This document shows positions 25,333 through 32,609 of a DNA stretch of 40,677 nucleotides, piece after piece. A program made the position numbers and the translations under genes. The DNA is from Gammaproteobacteria bacterium. GTDB lineage: Bacteria; Pseudomonadota; Gammaproteobacteria; JAJDYQ01. The notes under the pieces were generated by a model. It did not search any database. It worked only from the letters and a program-made list of their open reading frames with translations, and was not told the origin of the DNA. The stretch lies in assembly GCA_026196145.1 (NCBI GenBank), contig JAPHTU010000168.1:1-40677 (forward strand), given 5' to 3'. Each line of letters opens with the position of its first letter. The stretch's first letter is position 1.

Positions 25333-26976
25333 TTAAAGCATCATACCTCTGATCATAAAATAGACCGCGGCAGAAAGAATTGCAGCAATAGGTACGGTGA
25401 TTACCCATGCAGCAATAATCTTTTTAAAGGCATCTCTTTTAACATACCGCTTCCTCTGAATAGAGTCGACAATTGTTCTTTCCTGTTCCAGGATTGCTTC
25501 CTCATGTTCAGTAAGTTCATAAAGTTTACCAATTTCTTTGTAAACTTTTTTATCCTTCTTCTCTTCAGGAAGATCCAATAACTCTTGCAGATTATCTCGA
25601 TATTGCTCAAGTTTATTTTCTTCTTTCTCTAGTTTTTTCTCTTCTTCTTCAAGCTTAATGACCTCTGCATGATCCTGTAGATACTCCCTTAGGAAACCAA
25701 CACCAAAGATTCCACCAATGGCTATATGAGTGGAACTGACTGGCAGCCCTAATTGACTGGCAATAATCACCGTAATTGCTGCGGCCATAGCAATGGAAAA
25801 TGCTCTCATCTGGTCCAGTTCAGTAATTTCTGAGCCGACCGTTTTGATTAGCTTTGGACCATATAATGCGAGACCAACTACAATACCAATCGCTCCAACG
25901 GCCATCACCCAAAGCGGGATACTGGCTTTTGATGAAATACCACCGGTTGCCACAGCATCACTAATTGCCGCCAGGGGGCCAATCGCATTCGCCACGTCAT
26001 TCGCACCATGGGCAAAACTCAATAGCGCGGCAGCAAAGATTAGAGGAAGGGTAAATAAGGTATTGATACTCTGTCTGTCATTCGTTAAATTTTGTCTTCT
26101 TGCAACAGACTTATTGACAAATATATAAACTATTACGGCCAGGATAAGACCCAAAATAGCTGCAATCACAAAACTGGGTTTTTTCTCATCCGGTAAAAAT
26201 ACCAGTAAGTCGACAATATCAGGCCAGACTTTCTTTAGCCCCTTTAAGGTCAGATAAGTGGTAAATGCCCAGGTCATAATCGCCACATAAACTGGTACCC
26301 AAAATTTACCGGCAGTCACCTTATCATCTTTGAAAACCATGGTTTTCTTAATAGAAAACAGGAAAATAGCAGCAATGATGCCGCCCAGTACCGGGGATAT
26401 TACCCATGAAGCAGCGATCTTACCCATGGTGCCCCAGGAGACAATGGCAAATCCTCCCGCAGCAATACCGGCGCCCATTACCCCGCCGACAATTGCGTGA
26501 GTGGTTGAAACTGGAGCGCCGAATTTAGTTGCTACGTTTAACCACAATCCTGCAGCAAGCAATGCTGCCATCATTGCCCAGATAAAAGCATCAGAATTCC
26601 CGCCAAAGGCTCCAATATCAATAATGCCTTTTTTAATCGTACCAACCACATCACCGCCGGCAATAAAGGCACCTGAGGCCTCAAATATGCCCGCGATAAG
26701 AATCGCTCCACCCATGGTCAAAGCCTTTGAACCAACCGCAGGACCTACATTATTTGCAACATCATTTGCACCAATATTCATCGCCATATAGGCGCCAAAA
26801 AGTGCCGCAATGACTAAGAATGCATTCGTCGGTAATTCGCCCATTGAGGTGTAACTCAATACAAGCACCACGATCATGAAGACTATGACGATACCGAACT
26901 TGATAAAATCACCTTTACTGCCTGATTCTGCTGCATCCTCCATCTCTTTAAACAACTCAAATTCTTTTTCTTTCAT
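25333..26976 (-). CDS. PiT-family inorganic phosphate transporter with coiled-coil insertion
   Basis: This 547-residue permease carries the two PiT signatures, NIGANDVANNVGPAVGSKAL near residue 67 and FAHGANDVANAIGPLAA near 325, in two membrane halves. It differs from the paralogue at 28863-30128 by a charged N-terminus and a hydrophilic, Glu/Lys-rich coiled-coil insertion of about 70 residues (about 430-500, starting LEEEEKKLEKEENKLEQ) before the last membrane helix. GAGGAAG precedes the ATG. It is expected to move phosphate with protons or sodium. Base composition is more AT-rich than its neighbours, and it is bracketed by two copies of the CYTH gene end, which suggests a separate origin. 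Confidence 0.9.
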   Translation of the reverse strand: MKEKEFELFKEMEDAAESGSKGDFIKFGIVIVFMIVVLVLSYTSMGELPTNAFLVIAALFGAYMAMNIGANDVANNVGPAVGSKALTMGGAILIAGIFEASGAFIAGGDVVGTIKKGIIDIGAFGGNSDAFIWAMMAALLAAGLWLNVATKFGAPVSTTHAIVGGVMGAGIAAGGFAIVSWGTMGKIAASWVISPVLGGIIAAIFLFSIKKTMVFKDDKVTAGKFWVPVYVAIMTWAFTTYLTLKGLKKVWPDIVDLLVFLPDEKKPSFVIAAILGLILAVIVYIFVNKSVARRQNLTNDRQSINTLFTLPLIFAAALLSFAHGANDVANAIGPLAAISDAVATGGISSKASIPLWVMAVGAIGIVVGLALYGPKLIKTVGSEITELDQMRAFSIAMAAAITVIIASQLGLPVSSTHIAIGGIFGVGFLREYLQDHAEVIKLEEEEKKLEKEENKLEQYRDNLQELLDLPEEKKDKKVYKEIGKLYELTEHEEAILEQERTIVDSIQRKRYVKRDAFKKIIAAWVITVPIAAILSAAVYFMIRGMML

Positions 26977-27140
26977 TTAATAGCTTCCTCGTTGCAGATT
27001 TAAATTACTGGCATGCGGTGAAATAGAACACACTAACCATTTTGTAAGCCTTAATGTTTAGCCTTTCTTTTAATCACTTAGAATGAATTATTCCCTTCTT
27101 GCGTAGACCATAAATAATAGACAGTTCTTTATTATTATTA

Positions 27141-27169
27141 ATAATGGACCCTATTGTTCGTTCCATTAT
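27141..27169 (-). promoter_or_regulatory. Leader hairpin upstream of the PiT gene
   Basis: ATAATGGA (27141-27148) and TCCATTAT (27162-27169) form an 8-bp stem in the about 210-base leader between the predicted promoter and the PiT start. An AT-rich stretch (TTATTAATAATAATAAAG on the minus strand) follows it. It could be an attenuator or protein-binding site. Confidence 0.35.
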
Positions 27170-27192
27170 CAAAGAGGGCATTATGGAAGAAA

Positions 27193-27221
27193 TCTAAAAC
27201 AAATGGTCTGACTTGGGTCAA
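27193..27221 (-). promoter_or_regulatory. Predicted promoter of the PiT gene
   Basis: On the minus strand TTGACC (27221-27216) is followed after exactly 17 bases by TTTAGA (27198-27193). It points at the PiT gene, leaving a leader of about 210 bases. Confidence 0.4.
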
Positions 27222-27252
27222 TAGAAAGCTGGCTAGTTATTACCGCTAAGGG

Positions 27253-27384
27253 GCGGAGATTGATCTGAGTACGGAATGCGAATCATTCGATCACCCGCGT
27301 GGCCGAGAGAAGAGGTTTCTGAAGACCTGCGCTACCTCAATGTCTCTGGTAACCGAACCCTTTTGTAGTTGGGATAGCGAAGAG
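27253..27384 (+). pseudogene. Decayed duplicate of the 3' end of the CYTH gene
   Basis: This stretch aligns by eye at roughly 80% identity with 25008-25140, the last 44 codons of the intact CYTH gene. Shared blocks include GCGGAGATTGA, CGAATCATTCGA, GAAGAGGTTTC, TACCTCAATG, CTGGTAACC, TTTTGTAG and TGGGATAGCGAA. It has a one-base and a two-base deletion that shift the frame between them, and its stop TAG has become GAG. Nothing similar to the 5' three-quarters of the gene lies before it. The remaining parts of the 26977-27454 gap hold the PiT promoter and leader and no recognised gene. Confidence 0.8.
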
Positions 27385-27454
27385 CAGACGAACACCCTTC
27401 CCGCTGGTGCTTATGTTCTGTCAGGATTAAAGATACTTGACTCGCTCTTGAATG

Positions 27455-27733
27455 CTATCCAGATTTGATGAGGCGTCCTGTATGGCTACTGCCGTCATCC
27501 GACGAGCCGACAATAACACCCTTGCCAGATACTGGAATAACGGTATCTATCTGAAAACGGCCCTTGGTACCGCGCAGAAAGCATTCCTCGTCAAAAAACA
27601 GGCGATCGCCATCGGGCCCGATTTCATCCGATGTAATTGTGTCATAACCAATGACCCTGATGAGGTCTTCCTGACCCTCAATATTAATCTCTTCAATAAA
27701 CTGTGCTTCCGGGTTGATGACCAGTGCTTTCAT
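27455..27733 (-). CDS. Small conserved-looking hypothetical protein
   Basis: This 92-residue soluble protein begins MKALVINPEAQFIEEINIEG and contains DEIGPDGDRLFFDEECFLRG and IPVSGKGVIVGSSDDG. The alternation of acidic turns and beta-type segments is protein-like, and GTKGRFQ and SGKGVIVG look like conserved turns. There is no signal peptide or membrane helix. I do not recognise a characterised family; a distant link to DUF3846-type proteins is only a guess. It stands alone on the minus strand between the CYTH remnant and the FMN reductase. Confidence 0.5.
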   Translation of the reverse strand: MKALVINPEAQFIEEINIEGQEDLIRVIGYDTITSDEIGPDGDRLFFDEECFLRGTKGRFQIDTVIPVSGKGVIVGSSDDGSSHTGRLIKSG

Positions 27734-27870
27734 AGTCTATACCTGTACCTGGTTACGATTAACGCACCCTAGTATCAGTCTCGGCATATGTATATTAGGA
27801 AATATTGGTATTATTATTCTGTATTTACTATCGCTGATATATCCCGGTGTGAACAGTGACCGGACTGATA

Positions 27871-28485
27871 TCACATACCATTAGAGAACCTGTCATCGTG
27901 AATCGATGTTACCTCACGCATGGCCTTTAATGCTTTTCCGTATCCGATAAGCATGTCCAAACACCAATCAAGCCTGTCCTTATAGTAGCTGTCCGCACGT
28001 TGATCATTGCTCCCAGGCTCAGGATTAAAGACTTTTTCAACATCACGAACGATGAGTTGCTCGGGGATATAGCAGAGCCGATTGTTCTTATAGCTACTCA
28101 TGCGCAGTTCTGCGACCGGGTATGCGCCACCGGTTGCAGAGGATACCGCAATGATAAATGCAGGTTTATGGCCTAGCTCAAACCGGCTAAACATCAGAAA
28201 GAAGTTTTTTAAGCCTGCCGGAACCTGCCCATGCCATTCGGGAACAATAATGACAAAGGCATCACTTTTCGATAATTGTTCTTTCAGGGGCGCCAGCCGC
28301 GTGACCCATGTTTCATCCTGCTCCCAAATGGATTGATCCCAGAGGGGTAATGGATTGTCCGCCAATGAATAGAGAAAGGGTTCGGTGTCATCAAACTTTT
28401 CATCGAGCAAGGATTCAACATACCGGCCAATTTTTTCGCTTTGCGAAGGGTTACGGTGGCTACCGCTAATAATGGTAATATGCAT
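27871..28485 (-). CDS. NADPH-dependent FMN reductase family protein
   Basis: This 204-residue flavodoxin-fold protein starts MHITIISGSHRNPSQSEKIG, the phosphate-binding loop for FMN. It continues with LADNPLPLWDQS, FVIIVPEWHGQVPAGLKNFF (the typical PEYNxSxPxxLKN loop, here PEWHGQVPAGLKN) and AVSSATGGAYPVAELR, as in NADPH-dependent FMN/quinone or azoreductases. It probably transfers electrons from NAD(P)H to FMN, quinones or similar acceptors. It is not obviously tied to its phosphate-related neighbours and appears to be transcribed alone. Confidence 0.87.
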   Translation of the reverse strand: MHITIISGSHRNPSQSEKIGRYVESLLDEKFDDTEPFLYSLADNPLPLWDQSIWEQDETWVTRLAPLKEQLSKSDAFVIIVPEWHGQVPAGLKNFFLMFSRFELGHKPAFIIAVSSATGGAYPVAELRMSSYKNNRLCYIPEQLIVRDVEKVFNPEPGSNDQRADSYYKDRLDWCLDMLIGYGKALKAMREVTSIHDDRFSNGM

Positions 28486-28862
28486 TAAAATGAAACCTTC
28501 TTAAGTGTGTTTTGACCTGTATGGCGAAATTCTTCCTGATCAATGGGTATCCATAACACAGTATCTTCCTTATAACCAGAAGTGCCATCATCATGCGTAT
28601 TAGTATCCATGGATGTATCTTTTTGTTTTGTAATTATCATCTAAACATCAATTTGACAAAACGCCATAGGTTGGAGAACCAGCTTCAGCTTCTGGTCATT
28701 GAACTCTATACCAATGGCAGCCGGGTATACAAAGCCGCCGCGCAGAGGAGAAGTCAGGATACGAAAAAAATTGGCGAAATCTTTTTCATCACTTATATAG
28801 TCTTCCTGCATTCTCTACGGCGCACCTCCTGGTATCTAGTTAATAATTAACTCGCTTGTTAA
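28486..28862. other. Intergenic region with no confident gene
   Basis: This gap of 377 bases holds an 85-codon plus-strand frame (28593-28850). Its middle (LENQLQLLVIELYTNGSRVYKAAAQ) looks like coding sequence but its ends do not, so it may be a gene remnant. Next to the PiT stop, ATTAAC (28846-28851) and GTTAAT (28858-28863) form a weak minus-strand hairpin. TTGACA occurs on the plus strand near 28652 without a fitting -10. Confidence 0.3.
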
Positions 28863-30128
28863 TCAACCAAATATTCCCTTCAGAGTAAAGAAGAAGAATG
28901 CAGCCAGAACACCACCAACCGGTAGCGTAACAATCCATGAGATGATGATCTTACCAATAACCCGTAAATCCAGTGCACCGACACCACGCGCCAAACCAAC
29001 ACCCATGACCGCTCCAACCGCGATATGGGTTGTGGATACCGGAAGGCCTGTCTTGGATGCGATAACAACAGTCGTTGCGGCAGCGAGCGTTGCGCAATAA
29101 GCACGGGTTGGCGTCAAGGTGGTAATTTTGGTACCGATGGTTTCCATGACCTTGTAACCCATGGTCGCCAAACCGACAACAATACCGGTACCACCAAGAA
29201 CCAGAATCCAGAGTGGCAAGCCTGCCTTTTGTGTGACTTCACCCCCGCTACCGACGATTGAGACCACAGCGGCCAGGGGGCCAATACCGTTGGCCACGTC
29301 ATTGGAACCGTGCGCAAAAGCCATTGCGCAGGCCGTGAAGATCATCAGTGGTGTGAACGCCTTCTCAACGCTGGCGTAATGGAAGTCACGATCAGCTGCC
29401 TCATCTACCTTAACCTTGTTAATCATCGCACGGCCGATTACGGCGACAATGACACCAAAGATCGTGGCAACGACGAAACTCATCGGAACCGAGAGGTCGA
29501 CCTTGAGATGTTTCAGGCCCTTGAACAGGGTGACAAGAGAAACAATAAAACCAACCAGGAAGACATAGAATGGTCCCCATTTCCTTGCCTGCAAGAATGG
29601 GTGCTCGGTATTGAGGATAAGTTTTCGTACACTCAGCATGAGTATCAGTGCAATCGTACCGCCTATGAGGGGTGAAACCAGCCAACTGGCCACAATACCG
29701 CCGATCTTGCCCCAGTTGACCGCATCAATGCCGATGCCCGCCATCGCGAAACCGACAATTGCACCAACAATGGTGTGGGTGGTGGAAACTGGCCAGCCCT
29801 TGGTGGAGGCAACCATCAACCAGATAGCGGCTGCAAGCAGTGCCGCCAGCATCCCGTAAACCAGGATCTCCGGTGACCCGGTAATAGAACTTGGGTCAAT
29901 AATACCTTTACGGATGGTCTTGGTGACCTGTCCACCGGCGATAAAGGCACCGGCAAACTCAAAGATTGCGGCAATGATAATGGCCTGTTTGACCGTAATG
30001 GCGCCCGAACCTACTGACGTCCCCATCGCGTTGGCAACATCATTCGCGCCAATGCCCCAGGTCATGTAAAGACCGAAAACAACGGCTAGTGCAATAAAAA
30101 TGTAACCATAGCTTGATATGATTTCCAC
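28863..30128 (-). CDS. pit: PiT-family inorganic phosphate transporter
   Basis: This 421-residue permease has both PiT signatures, GIGANDVANAMGTSVGSGA near residue 26 and FAHGSNDVANGIGPLAAV in the second half, with about ten membrane helices. I take the GTG at 30128 as the start because GAGGAG lies six bases upstream and the protein then opens directly at the first helix; a longer reading from 30230 adds 34 hydrophilic residues unlike the family. It is downstream of a DUF47/PhoU-like gene on the same strand, the classic partnership in which the DUF47 protein modulates low-affinity phosphate uptake. Confidence 0.92.
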   Translation of the reverse strand: MEIISSYGYIFIALAVVFGLYMTWGIGANDVANAMGTSVGSGAITVKQAIIIAAIFEFAGAFIAGGQVTKTIRKGIIDPSSITGSPEILVYGMLAALLAAAIWLMVASTKGWPVSTTHTIVGAIVGFAMAGIGIDAVNWGKIGGIVASWLVSPLIGGTIALILMLSVRKLILNTEHPFLQARKWGPFYVFLVGFIVSLVTLFKGLKHLKVDLSVPMSFVVATIFGVIVAVIGRAMINKVKVDEAADRDFHYASVEKAFTPLMIFTACAMAFAHGSNDVANGIGPLAAVVSIVGSGGEVTQKAGLPLWILVLGGTGIVVGLATMGYKVMETIGTKITTLTPTRAYCATLAAATTVVIASKTGLPVSTTHIAVGAVMGVGLARGVGALDLRVIGKIIISWIVTLPVGGVLAAFFFFTLKGIFG

Positions 30129-30151
30129 TGTGAACTCCTCACTTTTTTGAT

Positions 30152-30240
30152 GTACACGCTTTCGTAACGGGAATGCGTGTACGGTTATGTCAAATTTCCA
30201 GGTGCGGGGAACAACCCCTGGCCGGTTCATCCGGTCAGGG
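30152..30240 (-). other. Stacked hairpins between the DUF47 and pit genes
   Basis: The 120-base intercistronic gap holds GTACACGC / GCGTGTAC (30152-30159, 30175-30182), then a CCAGG...GGGG-aacaa-CCCC...TGG stem (about 30199-30221), then CCCTG-x-CCGG / CCGG-x-CAGGG (30216-30240), the last two sharing bases. They are mutually exclusive in part. No U tract is present. Confidence 0.45.
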
Positions 30241-30248
30241 TTCTCTCC

Positions 30249-30929
30249 TTAACGTGCGAGCAACAGACGCATCCGGTCGCCAACTTTCTCGGCATAGTCG
30301 GCGAGATCGCCGATCCACTGGACCATCTGATACCAGAACATGACCGATACCGCGCTCATGTCATCCTCTTTTGAAAACAGGGTGCGGGTAAGCGCCATGC
30401 CCATCTCGTCTGTTTCATCCTCGATCAAGTTCAGCTCCTCGACCATCTCCTGCACCTTTTCGGCCTCATAACCGCGGAAGCCCATTTCGACCAGTTCATC
30501 CAGTTCCTCTATGATGCTTGCCGAGCATTTACAGGTATCCACACAGCGGTTCACCAGCGCCAACAGCGGCTCTGCCATGTCTTCGGGCACTGACATTTTT
30601 CTTTCTACGAGCAGGCCGGCTATATCCTGGGCTGTGTCGGCAATACTGTCCTGCATACCGAGGACTTCAAGTAGATCGCGGCGATCGACCGGCATGAACA
30701 GGCTCTTGGGCAAATGGACCCTGAGGTTATTCTTTATTTCATCTGCCTCATGTTCCTTGGCAAAAATACGCTCCTTGTGCTCGGCGACACTGTCCTGATT
30801 GTCCGCAATAAGCGCCTCGAATAATCCGGGGACTTCTGCAACACATTCAGAAACCACCCTCATGTGTTCCTGAAGCGGTTTGAACGGGGAATGCCCCATC
30901 AAGGCGGCAAGTGGATTCGTTGTTTTCAT
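30249..30929 (-). CDS. DUF47 family (PhoU-like, TIGR00153) protein
   Basis: This all-helical protein of about 226 residues starts at the ATG at 30929, six bases after GGAG. It shows the family's metal-binding Glu/Asp-rich helices: FAKEHEADEIKNNLRVHLPK, PVDRRDLLEVLGMQDSIADT and a final WIGDLADYAEKVGDRMR. It resembles PhoU and typically sits next to PiT transporters, as here with pit 120 bases downstream. The likely role is binding and control of PiT at the inner membrane. An inverted repeat in its upstream region (30985-31017) may be its operator. Confidence 0.9.
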   Translation of the reverse strand: MKTTNPLAALMGHSPFKPLQEHMRVVSECVAEVPGLFEALIADNQDSVAEHKERIFAKEHEADEIKNNLRVHLPKSLFMPVDRRDLLEVLGMQDSIADTAQDIAGLLVERKMSVPEDMAEPLLALVNRCVDTCKCSASIIEELDELVEMGFRGYEAEKVQEMVEELNLIEDETDEMGMALTRTLFSKEDDMSAVSVMFWYQMVQWIGDLADYAEKVGDRMRLLLAR

Positions 30930-30984
30930 TAGGCTCTCCATCTTTCAAATCAGAAGCAACTTCGACAAATAAACGCCAAGCACA

Positions 30985-31017
30985 TCCTGCTAAGTATGGA
31001 TATTATTACTCGCAGGA
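30985..31017. promoter_or_regulatory. Inverted repeat upstream of the DUF47-pit operon
   Basis: TCCTGC (30985-30990) and GCAGGA (31012-31017), each followed inward by complementary AGTA/TACT elements, form an imperfect palindrome. It overlaps a weak minus-strand promoter candidate (TTGTCC, 17 bases, ATACTT). It could be an operator or a leader hairpin. The rest of 30942-31157 shows only a short ATCGCC-AGGC-GGCGAT stem near 31087. Confidence 0.35.
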
Positions 31018-31157
31018 CAAGTATTAAGTGTGGAAAAGCTAATCCAGGTCAATATTCGATGGAAAATTATACCCAGCTCCCCATTGATCGCCAGGCGGCG
31101 ATTGCGGTCAGCCGCTTGATGACTTTATATGCCGTATCTCACCACGATTATCACCCC

Positions 31158-31430
31158 TCAGGATGAAACACTGAGGCGCTTTTTACTGCCCTTTTTTTTG
31201 CTTTCTTCCTGCCAGCTGATTCTTATGTTGACGCGCTGGCGGTTATCTTCCTGGCTGGCAGTGAGCTTGAGCTCAAGCAGACCATCGGGCTTCATCACAA
31301 TCTTGTCGTCTTCATCGCTGAAGACCAGTTTGCCTTTCTCGATTCCCTCTGTAACTGCTTCCAGAATTTTTCTGATCGATTTCGTGTCCTGCAGTGAATC
31401 GTGTCTGAAGCTGTTTTTACTCTGTCTCAT
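31158..31430 (-). CDS. amphi-Trp domain small protein
   Basis: This 90-residue protein is hydrophilic and without a membrane segment. The pattern is a helix (SIRKILEAVTEGIEKGKLVF), a turn DEDDKIVMKPDG, a beta strand LLELKLTASQ, a second basic strand VNIRISWQEES and a Lys/Ser tail. This matches the amphi-Trp domain, in which alternating residues and a near-terminal Trp form an amphipathic strand. As I recall, this family was defined among the genes of the GAK neighbourhood. It sits 42 bases downstream of the SixA-Nudix fusion and near an HprK-related kinase. GGGAAG precedes the ATG. Confidence 0.7.
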   Translation of the reverse strand: MRQSKNSFRHDSLQDTKSIRKILEAVTEGIEKGKLVFSDEDDKIVMKPDGLLELKLTASQEDNRQRVNIRISWQEESKKKGSKKRLSVSS

Positions 31431-31472
31431 GTCACTTCCCGTTGTGAGGTTGCGGTGTGTTAGCCTTATTGG

Positions 31473-32441
31473 TTATTTGCTGTATTGCTTCTCGAGCGCA
31501 AGAATCATTGGGCCGAGTTCATCCTGCCTGACCAGGCTGGCGGCCTGTACAGCCGAGGTCCACTGCCGCGTGCGGTGGCTTTCTTCCCATTCATTTTCCG
31601 GGATGACATGACTGACCTCCAGTGTATAGACATCAACTACACAGGTCGCACCCCATTTATCATATCGATATTGACCGATAGCCTCCGCATTGACCGTTCC
31701 CTTCACACCGGCCTCCTCTTTTGCCTCATGGGCAGCCGACTCCTGCGCTGTCAGTCCAGGCTCATGGATGCCTTTTGGTACAACCCAGTGCTTTTTCTTG
31801 CTGGATCTAACAATCAGAATTTCTACCTTTCCATCACGTACGCGGTAGGGAATCACGGAGGACTGGTTGTAATAGTAGGCAGGACGGTCCCGGTATTCCT
31901 GAGCCTCCATCAACGGCCAGGGGAATTTTTTCGGCAGTGTGCGCGGGCGTATAAGCCTGATCAGCTTTGCACTTCCCTGCTTCAGGTTTGACCAGTCTTC
32001 ATCTGTTTGCAGTATAGCCAGGGTAGCGGTTGGTAATAACTTGCCATCTTCCTCCGGTGCGGCCTCGCCATTCGTCAGCGTGATCAGAAACTCCTCCATA
32101 CCGGGATTGTGTCCCACCAGCATGACGCGCTCCAGCTGGTCCGGTATTTCCCTGATTACATCAAATAAATCATCAACATCAGCGAGATAGATACGTTTAT
32201 CCTTCACGATAAGTGCCGACCCTTCTCCCATGGCCTTGCAGGATTTCTCGGCCGTTACCAGCGCGCGCTCTGCAGGCGAACTGATAACTTGCTGCGGCAC
32301 CATATCATGGGTGGCCAGCCATACCCCCATGCGCTGCGCACCGCGTTTGCCCCGATCGGTTAGCGGCCGGTCAAAATCATCGGCATCCACATCCCAGTCG
32401 GATTTTCCATGTCGAAGTAACAGCAGTTCACGAGTCACCAT
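31473..32441 (-). CDS. Fusion of SixA-like histidine phosphatase and Nudix hydrolase
   Basis: I start at the ATG at 32441, preceded by GGGAGGA, giving about 322 residues. The N-terminal half is a SixA-type phosphatase: LLLLRHGKSDWD (RHG motif), DFDRPLTDRGKRGA, SSPAERALVTAE and LVGHNPGMEEF. The C-terminal half is a Nudix domain with QSSVIPYRVRDGKVEILIVR, WVVPKGIHEPGLTAQESAAH and the box helix HEAKEEAGV, atypical as in the protein at 24207. Mycobacterial MutT1 joins the same two folds in the opposite order. A combined role is plausible: the Nudix part cuts a pyrophosphate bond and the SixA part removes a phosphate, perhaps from a protein His or a small molecule. Confidence 0.87.
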   Translation of the reverse strand: MVTRELLLLRHGKSDWDVDADDFDRPLTDRGKRGAQRMGVWLATHDMVPQQVISSPAERALVTAEKSCKAMGEGSALIVKDKRIYLADVDDLFDVIREIPDQLERVMLVGHNPGMEEFLITLTNGEAAPEEDGKLLPTATLAILQTDEDWSNLKQGSAKLIRLIRPRTLPKKFPWPLMEAQEYRDRPAYYYNQSSVIPYRVRDGKVEILIVRSSKKKHWVVPKGIHEPGLTAQESAAHEAKEEAGVKGTVNAEAIGQYRYDKWGATCVVDVYTLEVSHVIPENEWEESHRTRQWTSAVQAASLVRQDELGPMILALEKQYSK

Positions 32442-32509
32442 TCTTCCTCCCGCTAAATACAATGTGACCTTTGCATGGAAGATAACCAGTAAAGGTCTGT
32501 CAATAAATA

Positions 32510-32588
32510 CGTCATTCCCGAGCGCTTTCATCGGGAATCTAGCAAACTTTATCCTCTGGATCCCTGATAAAACCTTCGGGGATGACCG
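32510..32588. repeat. MITE-like inverted repeat of the CGTCATTCCCG type
   Basis: This 79-base element begins CGTCATTCCCGA and ends TTCGGGGATGACCG, so its ends are inverted copies. Each half also folds alone: ATTCCCGA (32514-32521) with TCGGGAAT (32531-32538), and ATCCC with GGGAT in the second half. This is the widely seen dispersed repeat architecture of proteobacterial genomes. It separates the HprK-like gene from the SixA-Nudix gene. Only one copy is in the window. Confidence 0.65.
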
Positions 32589-32609
32589 TAGAATTATCGT
32601 GCAAAAGGC

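Noticed and set aside
28593-28850. 85-codon plus-strand reading frame
   Set aside because: The middle is protein-like but the ends are not, no ribosome site fits and no family is recognised; possibly a remnant.
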